The translations under genes and the position numbers were made by a program. A stretch of DNA of 64,000 nt from JAWLHA01 sp041690535 (lineage in GTDB: Bacteria > Pseudomonadota > Gammaproteobacteria > Thiohalomonadales > Thiohalomonadaceae): positions 1 through 64,000 of the forward strand of contig JAWLHA010000004.1 in the NCBI GenBank assembly GCA_041690535.1. Direction: 5' to 3'. Below the pieces are notes generated by a model. It was not told the origin of the DNA, made no database searches, and was given only the letters and a program-made list of their open reading frames with translations. Shown piece by piece: positions 42,441 through 51,637 of the stretch (within the stretch, counting starts at the first letter, position 1; every line of letters starts with the position of its first letter).

Positions 42441-44276
42441 ATGCCAAAGGTACATATCACAGAAACCGTATTGCGCGACGCCCATCAGTCGCTGCTCGCG
42501 ACCCGGATGCGCACCGAGGACATGCTGCCGGTCTGCCCCAGACTCGACGATGTCGGGTTCTGGTCCCTGGAGGTGTGGGGCGGTGCAACCTTCGATTCCT
42601 GCATCCGCTTTCTGAAGGAAGATCCGTGGGAGCGGCTGCGGCAGCTGCGCAAGGCACTGCCCAACACTCGATTGCAGATGCTGCTGCGAGGCCAAAACCT
42701 TCTCGGCTATCGCCACTATTCCGATGATGTGGTCCGCGCATTCGTCGCCAAGGCGGCCGATAACGGCATCGACGTATTCCGCGTCTTCGACGCCCTGAAC
42801 GACCTGCGTAACCTGCGCGTGGCCGTGGAGGCGGTCAAGGCCGCCGGCAAGCATGCCCAGGGGGCCATCTCCTACACCACCAGCCCGGTCCACAGCATCG
42901 AGCAGTTCGTATCCCAGGCCAAGGAGCTCGAGGCCATGGGCTGTGACAGCCTGGTGATCAAGGACATGGCGGGGCTTCTCACCCCGCTGACCACCGCCAC
43001 CCTCGTGAAGGCGCTGGCCCGGGAGCTCACCATTCCCCTCCATCTGCATAGCCACGCCACGGCAGGCCTGGCCGACATGAGCCAGCTCAAGGCAGTGGAG
43101 AACGGCTGTTATCACATCGACACCGCCATCTCCTCCCTGGCCGGCGGGACCAGCCACCCGCCCACCGAAAGCATGGTCGCCGCCTTCCGCGACACGGAGT
43201 ACGACACCGGGCTGGATCTGGAGCTCCTTCAAGAGATCGGCTTCTACTTTCACGAAGTCCGCCGGAAGTATCACCAGTTCGAGAGCGAATACACCGGTGT
43301 GGACACCCGCGTGCAAGTCAACCAGGTGCCCGGCGGGATGATCTCGAACCTCTCCAACCAACTGCGTGAGCAGGGCGCGCTCAAACGCATGAACGAGGTG
43401 CTCGAAGAGATCCCGCGGGTGCGGGAGGACCTGGGGTTCCCTCCCCTCGTCACCCCCACCTCTCAGATCGTAGGCACCCAGGCAGTCCTGAACGTTCTCA
43501 CCGGCGCCCGCTACAAGAACATCACCAACGAGGTGAAATTCTATCTACAGGGCCGGTATGGACGGGCCCCCGGACCGGTAAACTCCATCGTACGGCAGCA
43601 GGCCATCGGCAACGAGGAGGTGATCGAGTGTCGCCCGGCCGATTTGCTCAAACCCGAGATGGAAAACCTGCGCAGTGAAATCGGGGGGCTGGCGCAGTCC
43701 GACGAGGACGTACTGACCTATGCGATGTTCCCGGAAGTCGGCAGGGAGTTCCTCGAGCAACGGGCCGCGGGGACCCTGAAGCCCGAGCCACTCGAGCCGC
43801 CGGTCAGCGACGATAAGCAGCTTCGGGCCGCGCCTACCGAATTCAACATCCACATGCATGGTGAAACCTACCACATCAAGATCACCGGCACGGGCCACAA
43901 ACATCAGGAAAATCGCCCCTTTTACGTGACCGTGGACGGAATGCCCGAAGAGATCAATGTGGAGGTCCTGGAGGAGATCTACACGGAGACCGAGGCCCAG
44001 CCCGGCAAGCCTCGAGCCGCCTCCGCCAGCCAGCGCCCGCGCGCCACCAAGCCCGGACACGTGACCACGTCCATGCCCGCCAGCGTGGTGGACGTGATGA
44101 TCAAGGAAGGGGAGACGGTCGCCGCTGGCGCCCCTCTGCTGGTGACCGAGGCGATGAAGATGGAGTCGGAGATCCAGGCCCCCATTGCTGGCCGGGTGAA
44201 CGCGGTTTACGTGCAGAAGGGGGATCGGGTGAACCCGGATGAAGTACTGGTGGAGATTGAGGAGACCAACCCATGA
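42441..44276 (+). CDS. pycB: Pyruvate carboxylase carboxyltransferase/biotin subunit
   Basis: 611 residues. A TIM-barrel carboxyltransferase (ITETVLRDAHQSLLATRMRT at the start, DMAGLLTP, LHLHSHATAGLADM) is followed by the PYC/OADA domain and a C-terminal biotinyl domain with TEAMKMESEI near 575-584 (biotin on the Lys). Homologous to oxaloacetate decarboxylase alpha (OadA), but no OadB or OadG is present, so pyruvate carboxylation is the better call. The ATGA overlap with maf couples translation. Confidence 0.88.
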   Translation: MPKVHITETVLRDAHQSLLATRMRTEDMLPVCPRLDDVGFWSLEVWGGATFDSCIRFLKEDPWERLRQLRKALPNTRLQMLLRGQNLLGYRHYSDDVVRAFVAKAADNGIDVFRVFDALNDLRNLRVAVEAVKAAGKHAQGAISYTTSPVHSIEQFVSQAKELEAMGCDSLVIKDMAGLLTPLTTATLVKALARELTIPLHLHSHATAGLADMSQLKAVENGCYHIDTAISSLAGGTSHPPTESMVAAFRDTEYDTGLDLELLQEIGFYFHEVRRKYHQFESEYTGVDTRVQVNQVPGGMISNLSNQLREQGALKRMNEVLEEIPRVREDLGFPPLVTPTSQIVGTQAVLNVLTGARYKNITNEVKFYLQGRYGRAPGPVNSIVRQQAIGNEEVIECRPADLLKPEMENLRSEIGGLAQSDEDVLTYAMFPEVGREFLEQRAAGTLKPEPLEPPVSDDKQLRAAPTEFNIHMHGETYHIKITGTGHKHQENRPFYVTVDGMPEEINVEVLEEIYTETEAQPGKPRAASASQRPRATKPGHVTTSMPASVVDVMIKEGETVAAGAPLLVTEAMKMESEIQAPIAGRVNAVYVQKGDRVNPDEVLVEIEETNP

Positions 44277-44860
44277 GTGTGGCTCGCCCGCTGGTTCTGG
44301 GCTCGACCTCCCCTTTCCGCCGGCAGCTACTGGAACGCCTCGGCGTACCCTTCACGGTGGCTTCGCCGGAGGTGGATGAGAGCGCACTGCCCGGTGAGTC
44401 ACCCGAGGCGTTGGTGGCCCGCTTGGCCGAGCTGAAGGCACGTGCGGTCGCGGCCAGGCACCCTGGCGCATTGGTGATCGGTTCCGACCAGGTGGCAGTC
44501 AACGGCGGCGAAATCCTGGGAAAACCGGGCGGCCACGAGCGCGCAACCGCACAGCTTCAGGCCGCATCCGGCAAGCGGGTGACGTTTCTCACGGGGCTGT
44601 GCCTGCTCAATGGGGAAACCGGGCGGGCGCAGGTGGAGGTCGTGCCGTTTCACGTTCACTTCCGTGCGCTCACGCAGGCCCAGATCGACAGCTACCTGCG
44701 TCGGGAAGAGCCATACAACTGTGCCGGCAGCTTCAAATCCGAGGGGCTGGGGATCGCACTGTTCGAGCGCCTCGAGGGCGACGATCCCAGCGCCCTCATC
44801 GGCTTGCCCCTCATTCGTCTGGTGAAAATGCTTGAGAACGAGGGGCTGCCAACACTCTAG
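44273..44860 (+). CDS. maf: Maf-type nucleotide pyrophosphatase
   Basis: 195 residues, YceF subgroup (7-methyl-GTP pyrophosphatase). PLVLGSTSPFRRQLLERLG, then DESALPGESPEALVARLAELKA, IGSDQVAVNGGEILGKPG and CAGSFKSEGLG are the family blocks. The ATG overlaps the pycB TGA. In Pseudomonas maf lies between sppA and yceD in their direction; here it is on the opposite strand, behind pycAB. The TAG stop is the CTAG of a mobile repeat, so the last few residues may not be the original ones. Confidence 0.92.
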   Translation: MSVARPLVLGSTSPFRRQLLERLGVPFTVASPEVDESALPGESPEALVARLAELKARAVAARHPGALVIGSDQVAVNGGEILGKPGGHERATAQLQAASGKRVTFLTGLCLLNGETGRAQVEVVPFHVHFRALTQAQIDSYLRREEPYNCAGSFKSEGLGIALFERLEGDDPSALIGLPLIRLVKMLENEGLPTL

Positions 44861-45042
44861 AGCACCGAACAGGTAGACCGAAAGATCGCCAATCGTAGCC
44901 AAGTTGCGCCGCAGGTGGCGGGGCAGCGAACCGAGGGTGGATAAGCGCAGCGCATCCACCAATCCGACGCCGCACGGTGGATGCGCTGCGCTTATCCACC
45001 CTACATGTTGGGCGCGTCGGATTTATCTGTTCGGTGCTCTAG
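44857..45042. mobile_element. CTAG-AGCACCGAACAG element (MITE-like), copy 2
   Basis: 186 bp including CTAG at both ends. Terminal repeats TAGAGCACCGAACAG and CTGTTCGGTGCTCTA; same interior as 30536-30727 with a few changes and a small gap. It starts exactly at the maf stop codon and marks the boundary between the pycAB-maf segment and the sppA-HAD-rluC segment. Confidence 0.87.
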
Positions 45043-45120
45043 GGTTCTGTGAGGCAGCCAAACTGGCCGCCCGGGGATCCACTGGGCGGCAACGTCGATT
45101 GTGACAACCCACCCGGCGGC

Positions 45121-46089
45121 TTAGCGCAACGCTCCCGGCTGGAGCCCCAAGTGCTTGACCATCACGTTTCCGATGGAGGCGCCCAACCGCTCCGCGAACC
45201 GTTCGAACAGATCGGGAGTCCGGCTGTAATCCACAATCTCCTGGGCACCGATGACCTCACGGGCCACATGGTCCACATCGCCAAACCCGTCCACCAAGCC
45301 AAGCTCAAGGGCCTCGCGACCATTCCAGAACAGCCCGGAGAACAGTTCAGGGCTGTTCTTCAGGCGCTCACCCCGCCCTTGCTTCACCGCTTCGATAAAC
45401 TGCTCGTGGATCGTCCCGAGCATGCCACGGATGTGTTGCACATCGCCGTCATTGACCGGCGAGAAGGGATCCAGGATCCCCTTATGTTCGCCTGCGGTCA
45501 GCAGACGGCGCTCGATCCCGAGCTTGTCCATCGCATCCACGAAACCGAACCCATTCATGAGGACCCCAATGGAACCTACCACGCTGGCGGGATTGACGTA
45601 GATTTCATCGGCGGCCGCCGCGATGTAATAGGCCCCGGAGGCTCCCATATCCACAATCACCGCATGGACGGGAATATCCGGGTGCTTCTCCCGCAGCCGG
45701 CGGATTTCGGCGTAGACGTAGTCGGATTGGACCGGGCTCCCCCCGGGGCTGTTGATGCGCAGAATCACGCCCTGGGTCCGCTTGTTCTCGAATGCCGCGC
45801 GCAGCCCCTCGATGATGTTCTCCGCATTGGCCTCGGCGCCGTCGTCGATGAGCCCCTCCACCTTTACCACCGCCGTGTGCGGACCCTTCTTTGCCCCCGT
45901 TTCACCATCCCCTTTGGGGATCAGGAGAAACAGGATCAGCGTCAGGTAGCCAAGCAGCGCCAGTTTGAAGAAGATGTTCCACCGACGGGCGCGGCGCTGT
46001 TCGTTCAGCGCGGCGAAACTCAGCCGAGCGAGCATTTCCCGCTCCCACTCGGTTTTTTGCTGCGGCTGGTTCTCGTTCAGTTCGCTCAC
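45121..46089 (-). CDS. S49-family signal-peptide-peptidase-like protease (SppA-like)
   Basis: 322 residues from a GTG at 46089 with GGAGGTG 3 bases upstream; the frame continues upstream without a better start. One membrane segment (about 39-58: KLALLGYLTLILFLLIP), then the ClpP-like protease domain with the nucleophile Ser in DMGASGAYYIAAAADEI (about 155) and the general-base Lys in the GEHKGILDPF region (about 207). The short single-domain form. The GTGA overlap with the HAD gene couples them, as in the Pseudomonas rluC-HAD-sppA order. Confidence 0.9.
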   Translation of the reverse strand: MSELNENQPQQKTEWEREMLARLSFAALNEQRRARRWNIFFKLALLGYLTLILFLLIPKGDGETGAKKGPHTAVVKVEGLIDDGAEANAENIIEGLRAAFENKRTQGVILRINSPGGSPVQSDYVYAEIRRLREKHPDIPVHAVIVDMGASGAYYIAAAADEIYVNPASVVGSIGVLMNGFGFVDAMDKLGIERRLLTAGEHKGILDPFSPVNDGDVQHIRGMLGTIHEQFIEAVKQGRGERLKNSPELFSGLFWNGREALELGLVDGFGDVDHVAREVIGAQEIVDYSRTPDLFERFAERLGASIGNVMVKHLGLQPGALR

Positions 46090-46775
46090 GACACCTCCTC
46101 CGGCGACCTGCTTTGGGTCCCTCGCCCCTCCAACCACAATCTCAACTCGGAAATGTCGTCAATGCAGCCGAGTGGTTCGTGCTTCAGCAGCCGCTCCGGG
46201 ACATGCACCCCGTAGCTGACGGCCAGCGCCGCCGCCCTGGCATTGGCGGCCATCTGCATGTCGTACTCGGTATCGCCGATCATCAAGGTCATCTGCGCTT
46301 CGACCCCAAGCTCATCCATGATCTCATGCAGCATCTGCGGGTGAGGTTTGGAGAACGTCTCGTCGGCACAGCGGGTCGAGTGAAAGTACATACCCAATCC
46401 CGTTTCCGTCAGTACCTTGTCCAGCCCCTTGCGACTCTTGCCCGTCGCCACCGCCAACAAGTAGCCGGTCTCGTGAAGATGACGCACGGTATCGGCCGCC
46501 CCGGCGAACAGCTCGGACGGGGTGGGATCGGCGGTCAGGAAGTGGTAACGATAGCGCTCAACCATGCCCTGGTGCAGCGCCTCGTCGGCCCCTGGGTAGA
46601 GAGTGTCGATGGCCTCACGCAATCCCAGGCCGATGATGTTGCGGATCGCCTCCGTCTGGCACTGTTCGAGCCCCAAATCGGCGCTGGCCGCGCGGATGCA
46701 GGCCACGATCCGGGCCTCCGAGTCCATCAGCGTCCCGTCCCAATCGAACACGATCAAATCAAAACTGCGAGTCAT
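46086..46775 (-). CDS. HAD-superfamily phosphatase (phosphoglycolate phosphatase-like)
   Basis: 229 residues. HAD motif I FDWDGTLMDSEA (about 9-20), motif II ATGKSRKGLD (Thr near 116), motif III with SKPHPQML, and motif IV IGDTEYDMQMA (about 170-180). The cap is of the Gph/PGP type. The substrate is unknown. The start overlaps the rluC stop by 4 bases and the stop overlaps the sppA-like start by 4, so the three genes form a tight operon. Confidence 0.88.
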   Translation of the reverse strand: MTRSFDLIVFDWDGTLMDSEARIVACIRAASADLGLEQCQTEAIRNIIGLGLREAIDTLYPGADEALHQGMVERYRYHFLTADPTPSELFAGAADTVRHLHETGYLLAVATGKSRKGLDKVLTETGLGMYFHSTRCADETFSKPHPQMLHEIMDELGVEAQMTLMIGDTEYDMQMAANARAAALAVSYGVHVPERLLKHEPLGCIDDISELRLWLEGRGTQSRSPEEVS

Positions 46776-47719
46776 GCCCCTTCCAATCTCTCAAGTACGT
46801 CCGTCAGGGTCCGGTCCAGAGGCGCGTGCACCTCCACGGGATCCCCGTCCGGCAGAGTGAATCTGAGTTCGCTGGCGTGCAGAAACAGGCGCCTGAGTCC
46901 CAGCGCGGCCATGCGCCGGTTGAATTCCGCATCCCCATACTTGTCATCCGCGGCGATGGGGTGCCCCGAGTGCAGGGCGTGTACCCGCACCTGGTGGGTG
47001 CGCCCCGTGATCAGCTTCACCCGGACCAGCGTCGCGCCTTTATACATGGTTACTGGTTCAAAGATACTCAAGGCCGGCCGCCCGTCGGCGCTCACCCTGA
47101 CGATTCGCTCCCCGGAGCTGAGGACATTCTTGCGCAGGGGTGCATCGATTCCCCGCTTGCCTCCGGCCCAACGCCCCTTCACCAGGGCGTGGTAGTACTT
47201 CTCCATGCCCCCGCTGCGCAACAGATCCTGAAAGGCGCGCAACGCGCTGCGTTTCTTGGCGATGACCAGGCAGCCGGAGGTGTCCCGGTCAAGACGGTGT
47301 CCCAGTTCCAGAAACCGGGCCTCGGGGCGCAGAACCCGGAGCGCCTCGATCACCCCGTAGCTCAGTCCGCTCCCTCCATGCACGGCTAGCCCGGAGGGCT
47401 TGTTCAGCACCAGCAGCCGGCTATCCTCAAAGAGAATGCGGTCCTGCAGCGTGGCCAGCAGGCCGTCCGCAGGTCGGACCGGCGTCGCAGGATCAGCCGT
47501 GCGAATGGGGGGAATTCGTACCAAATCCCCACTTTGAAGGCGATAATCGGGTTTGATCCGCCCTCGATTCACCCGCACCTCCCCCTTGCGCAGGATACGG
47601 TAAACCCTGCTTTTGGGAACCCCTTTGAGGGTGCGGACAAGAAAGTTGTCGATGCGCTGCCCCGCGCTGGTCTCGTCGACGCGGATCTCACGGGCGGCAT
47701 TGGCGTGTGGTTGAGTCAT
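46772..47719 (-). CDS. rluC: 23S rRNA pseudouridine synthase
   Basis: 315 residues. An N-terminal S4 RNA-binding domain (RVYRILRKGEVRVNRGRIKP) is followed by the catalytic domain with the aspartate in GHRLDRDTSGCLVIAKK (about 142-158). Makes pseudouridines at 955, 2504 and 2580 in E. coli. Divergent from rne, the conserved arrangement. Confidence 0.94.
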   Translation of the reverse strand: MTQPHANAAREIRVDETSAGQRIDNFLVRTLKGVPKSRVYRILRKGEVRVNRGRIKPDYRLQSGDLVRIPPIRTADPATPVRPADGLLATLQDRILFEDSRLLVLNKPSGLAVHGGSGLSYGVIEALRVLRPEARFLELGHRLDRDTSGCLVIAKKRSALRAFQDLLRSGGMEKYYHALVKGRWAGGKRGIDAPLRKNVLSSGERIVRVSADGRPALSIFEPVTMYKGATLVRVKLITGRTHQVRVHALHSGHPIAADDKYGDAEFNRRMAALGLRRLFLHASELRFTLPDGDPVEVHAPLDRTLTDVLERLEGA

Positions 47720-48106
47720 AGGCCATTATGATAACAAGCGGGGTCATTGATGCACCATCACAACACTGTTATATTTGATCGCCGCAAACTCCCTATAGGG
47801 GTTTGCACAATTTTTGTGCGCGCGCAGGTCTAATCTGCAAAGCGACCCCAAGAAGAGCTCAAAGTATGGGCGGCTGAATGGGCCGCGCGCGGAAGAATTA
47901 CCGTACCCGTCTGTGACGGGTGCGCAACCAATACAGCGCTCCCGCATTCGAACGGACCCGCTGAGCCAGGCCCCACTGGATTGTGACAACGGGCTGCACC
48001 AAGCATCTCCTGTAGTCTTGTCCTTGAGTGCGTCACCCGTGGGGAAACCTCGGGCTACAGCATGGTCTTTGCTCGGAGGCGGTTGAGCGCCCGAGAGACA
48101 CATAAC
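47720..48106. promoter_or_regulatory. rluC-rne divergent region and long rne leader
   Basis: 387 bp without a gene. In enterobacteria rne has a leader of about 360 nt through which RNase E controls its own mRNA; the length here is similar. TTGCAC at 47803 and several short GC stems are visible, but I could not fix a promoter or a structured operator with confidence. Confidence 0.45.
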
Positions 48107-50911
48107 ATGAAAAGAATGTTGTTCAACGCAACTCAGCCGGAAGAGTTGCGTGTTGCGCTAGTGGATGGCCAACGCTTGTATGACCTGGACATCGAGAGCT
48201 CCTCCCGGGTCTCCAAGAAATCCAATATCTACAAGGGCAAGATCACCCGCATCGAGCCGAGCCTCGAGGCAGCGTTCGTCGAGTACGGTTCCGAACGCCA
48301 TGGGTTCCTCCCCCTGAAGGAGATCTCTCGCTCCTACTTCGCCTCCGACAAGGCCCATTCGGGACGGGTCAACATCCAGGAGGTCCTCAGGGAGGGTCAG
48401 GAGCTTGTGGTTCAGGTCGACAAGGAGGAGCGTGGGACCAAGGGGGCGGCACTCACCACCTTCATCAGTCTCGCCGGCCGTTACCTCGTCCTGATGCCCA
48501 ACAATCCGCGTGCGGGTGGTGTCTCGCGCCGCATCGAAGGGGAAGACCGCACCGAGATCCGCGACGCCATGAGTCAGCTGGAGATCCCGGCGGACATGGG
48601 ACTCATCGTGCGCACGGCGGGCGTCGGCAAGAGCGCCGAAGAGCTGCAGTGGGATTTGGACTACCTCCTGCAAGTGTGGAAGGCCATCGAAGAGGCCGCG
48701 AACCAGCGCTCGGCCCCCTTCCTCATCTACCAGGAGAGCAATGTCGTCATCCGCGCCATCCGCGACTACCTGCGCAACGACATCGCCGAAATCCTTATCG
48801 ACAACCCCGAGGTGTACCAGCAGGCCCGTGACTTCATGTCTCAGGTGATGCCAAACTACCTCTCGCGGGTGAAGCTCTACCAGGAAAAGGTTCCCCTTTT
48901 CAGCCGCTTCCAGATCGAGACCCAGATCGAGTCGGCCTTCCGGCGCGAGGTACAGCTGCCCTCCGGCGGTTCCATCGTCATCGATCATACCGAAGCGCTG
49001 ATCTCCATCGACATCAACTCCGCGCGCGCCACCAAGGGCGGAGATATCGAAGAGACCGCATTGAACACCAACCTGGAGGCTGCGGACGAGATCGCCCGGC
49101 AGCTCCGTCTGCGCGATCTTGGCGGTCTGGTGGTCATCGACTTCATCGACATGACGCCCGCCCGTAACCAGCGGGAAGTGGAAAACCGTCTGCGCGATGC
49201 CTTGAAGGTCGACCGCGCCCGCGTCCAGGTGGGCCGTATTTCCCGTTTCGGCCTGCTCGAGATGTCCCGCCAGCGTCTGCGCCCTTCCCTGGGCGAGTCC
49301 AGTCAGATCGTCTGCCCCCGCTGCAACGGCCATGGCACCATCCGCGGCACCGAGTCGCTTGCCCTCTCCGTCCTTCGCATCATCGAGGAGGAGGCGATGA
49401 AGGAGAAGACCGGCAAGATCGTCGCACAGCTGCCGGTCAGCGTGGCCACGTTCCTCCTCAATGAGAAGCGCGCGCCCATCAATGACATTGAAGAGCGTCA
49501 GAACGTCGCGGTGGTGCTCGTCCCCAACCCCCACCTGGAGACGCCGCACTACGACGTGCAGCGGATCCGGATGGACGAGATAGAGACGCAGAGGACGAAG
49601 CCCAGCTATGAGCTGATGGCCAAGGCCGAGGAGGCGGCCGAGGTAACCACCGAAAAGCCGAAGATCCAGCGAGAGGAACCTGCCGTGAAGACGGTTGCCC
49701 CGGCGGCCGCCCCACCGCCCCGGGTGGAGGAGGCCCCCAAGGCCAATCAGAATGGCGGGTTTCTCCGCCGCCTGATCTCCAGCCTGTTCGGTGCGGAGAA
49801 GGACGAAGGCGAAGCCGAGCCGATCGAGCCCCGCGCTCCCGCGCGGAAATCCCAGAGCCGACCGGCCACCCGGACAGCGCAGCCCGCCGACTCTCGCCGT
49901 GGCACACGCAAGCGTCCGCAGCGTCCTGAGCGTCAGGAGCGCAGCGACAAGGGCGAGCGCCAGGAACGGTCCGAGCGTGCCGAACGGCCGGAACGCCCCC
50001 GCCCGGCTCCCAAGAACGAGGTTACTGAAGAGGTTCGAGAGCCGAAGCGCAGGCCTGCGCCCAAGGCCGAGCCCCAGCCCCAGCCCTCAGCCAAGGGGGC
50101 GGCCAAAGGCGAACCCGAAACCAAAGCCGAGGTGCAGCCGCCCGAAGCGGCTCCCGGCGCGGGGGAAGGCGAGCGCTCCGGTACCCGCCGCGGCCGACGT
50201 GGAGGACGCCGCCGTCGTCGCCCCCAGGGTGAGGGGGGCGCCGAAGGAGCAGTACTGAACGAGCAAGGTGCCGCGCAGAACAGTGGCGGCGAACAGGCTG
50301 GGGAAAAGTCTGCGGAACAGCCGCGCGAACCCCAGCGCACGCGTTCAGAGCGCTCCAAGGGAGAGAAAACATCCCAGGAGATTGGCGAAGGGCGCGGAGC
50401 TTCCGAGGCTCGGAAGGAGGGGAGAAGAGAGGAGCCCCGCAGCGCCGACGCTGCTCCGGTGGCGGCCGCCCCGTCGCCAGAGTCTGCCCCTGAACAAAGG
50501 GAGCGCCAGTCCGAGGCCAAGCCTGCGGAGGAGAAGCCGACGGCACCTGCTGCCGAGGCCCGCCCCGAGCGGACCGAAGCAGTAGCGGAGCAGCACCAGG
50601 AGCGACCGGAACGACCGACCCACGAGGTGCAGCGGCCCGCACCGGAGCCGCAGGCTTCAGCGCCGGTAGAGCGTGCCCAACAACCGGCCCCCGCTTCCGA
50701 GTCCCGACCGGTCGAGGCGCCTGTGAAGCCCGAACCGGTGACGCCTCCCCCTTCTCCCCGGCCGGAGTCCACTTCCGAGGCAAAGCCGGCCCCAGCCCCC
50801 GCGGCTGCTCCGCCGCAGGAACAGAAGCCTGCTGCTGGCGAACGAGAGGACTCTGCCGAGAGCCGCAAAACGGACGACAGCGACCGTCAAGCCTCCGGAG
50901 ACAAGTCCTGA
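48107..50911 (+). CDS. rne: Ribonuclease E
   Basis: 934 residues from the ATG at 48107. The N-terminal catalytic half has MKRMLFNATQPEELRVALVD, an S1 domain (about 35-120), the 5'-sensor/RNase H-like region and DNase-I-like domain with IDINSARATKGGDIEETAL (catalytic Asp near 303), and the Zn-link CPRCNGHGT (about 404-412). The C-terminal 400 residues are disordered and rich in Pro, Glu, Ala and Arg, with an arginine patch (RRGRRGGRRRRRPQG) likely to bind RNA. It is the scaffold of the RNA degradosome and sits on the inner membrane in relatives. The frame open to 48062 has no better start. Confidence 0.96.
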   Translation: MKRMLFNATQPEELRVALVDGQRLYDLDIESSSRVSKKSNIYKGKITRIEPSLEAAFVEYGSERHGFLPLKEISRSYFASDKAHSGRVNIQEVLREGQELVVQVDKEERGTKGAALTTFISLAGRYLVLMPNNPRAGGVSRRIEGEDRTEIRDAMSQLEIPADMGLIVRTAGVGKSAEELQWDLDYLLQVWKAIEEAANQRSAPFLIYQESNVVIRAIRDYLRNDIAEILIDNPEVYQQARDFMSQVMPNYLSRVKLYQEKVPLFSRFQIETQIESAFRREVQLPSGGSIVIDHTEALISIDINSARATKGGDIEETALNTNLEAADEIARQLRLRDLGGLVVIDFIDMTPARNQREVENRLRDALKVDRARVQVGRISRFGLLEMSRQRLRPSLGESSQIVCPRCNGHGTIRGTESLALSVLRIIEEEAMKEKTGKIVAQLPVSVATFLLNEKRAPINDIEERQNVAVVLVPNPHLETPHYDVQRIRMDEIETQRTKPSYELMAKAEEAAEVTTEKPKIQREEPAVKTVAPAAAPPPRVEEAPKANQNGGFLRRLISSLFGAEKDEGEAEPIEPRAPARKSQSRPATRTAQPADSRRGTRKRPQRPERQERSDKGERQERSERAERPERPRPAPKNEVTEEVREPKRRPAPKAEPQPQPSAKGAAKGEPETKAEVQPPEAAPGAGEGERSGTRRGRRGGRRRRRPQGEGGAEGAVLNEQGAAQNSGGEQAGEKSAEQPREPQRTRSERSKGEKTSQEIGEGRGASEARKEGRREEPRSADAAPVAAAPSPESAPEQRERQSEAKPAEEKPTAPAAEARPERTEAVAEQHQERPERPTHEVQRPAPEPQASAPVERAQQPAPASESRPVEAPVKPEPVTPPPSPRPESTSEAKPAPAPAAAPPQEQKPAAGEREDSAESRKTDDSDRQASGDKS

Positions 50912-50928
50912 TCCGGCACTGAGGCAAG

Positions 50929-50972
50929 ACCCACAAAAAAAGGGGAGCAAATGCTCCCCTTTTTTTGTGGGT
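50929..50972. terminator. Bidirectional rho-independent terminator after rne
   Basis: A perfect 44-bp inverted repeat: 21-bp arms (ACCCAC, seven A, GGGGAGCA) around a 2-base AA centre. It ends rne on the plus strand and the phosphatase gene on the minus strand. Confidence 0.95.
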
Positions 50973-50985
50973 GTGTCGAATCGGC

Positions 50986-51471
50986 TCACAAACGCCGACG
51001 AACTTCCTGCATCAGGCCGACTGCGGCCTCCTCGACCATTTCGTACACCCGTTCGAATCCTTGTGGCCCACCGTAGTAGGGATCGGGAACCTCACGCTCG
51101 CCCCGTCCCTCGGCAAATTTCATGAAAAGGCTGACCTTATGTTGATGCTCGGCCGGGCAGATCTCCCGCAAGAGCCTCAGATTCTCCCGATCCATCGCGA
51201 GCACGTAGTCGTAGTGAGCGAAGTCCGACTTCTCCACCCGCCGGGCCCGCTGGCCGCTGAGGTCAACGCCCCGCTTACGCGCGGTGTCCTGAGACCGGGG
51301 ATCCGGCGCCTCCCCCACGTGGTAGGCGTGAGTGCCGGCCGAGTCCACGTGGACATGCTCCGCCAACCCCTCTGCCTTGACCATGTGCTCAAACAGGCCA
51401 TGGGCCAGGGGGGAGCGGCAAATATTGCCCATGCACACGAACAATACCCTGATTTTTTCGCTGTGGCTCAA
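50986..51471 (-). CDS. Low-molecular-weight protein tyrosine phosphatase
   Basis: 161 residues. The P-loop VLFVCMGNICRSPLA holds the catalytic Cys (about 13) and Arg (about 19); the acid Asp is in VPDPYYGG (about 129). The start given is TTG, the first codon of the frame, with no clear ribosome site. The role is unknown; such enzymes often control exopolysaccharide kinases, but no partner kinase is near. Confidence 0.88.
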   Translation of the reverse strand: MSHSEKIRVLFVCMGNICRSPLAHGLFEHMVKAEGLAEHVHVDSAGTHAYHVGEAPDPRSQDTARKRGVDLSGQRARRVEKSDFAHYDYVLAMDRENLRLLREICPAEHQHKVSLFMKFAEGRGEREVPDPYYGGPQGFERVYEMVEEAAVGLMQEVRRRL

Positions 51472-51637
51472 TAGCTTGCACCGTCTTCAGAAAAGTGGAA
51501 CGGGATGACTGGCGTAGGCGGGACGGAAACCCTGTAGGTTCGAGTGTTATCCCCATCTGGCTCCTTGGAGGTTCGCAGGAGATCCTGGCGCACCGAGCGC
51601 GCTTCGCTTTACACCAGTCCTCGACCTTGAAACCCGC

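Noticed and set aside
42441..44276. Oxaloacetate decarboxylase alpha subunit (sodium pump)
   Set aside because: OadB and OadG are absent and a biotin carboxylase gene is directly upstream, so pyruvate carboxylase fits better.
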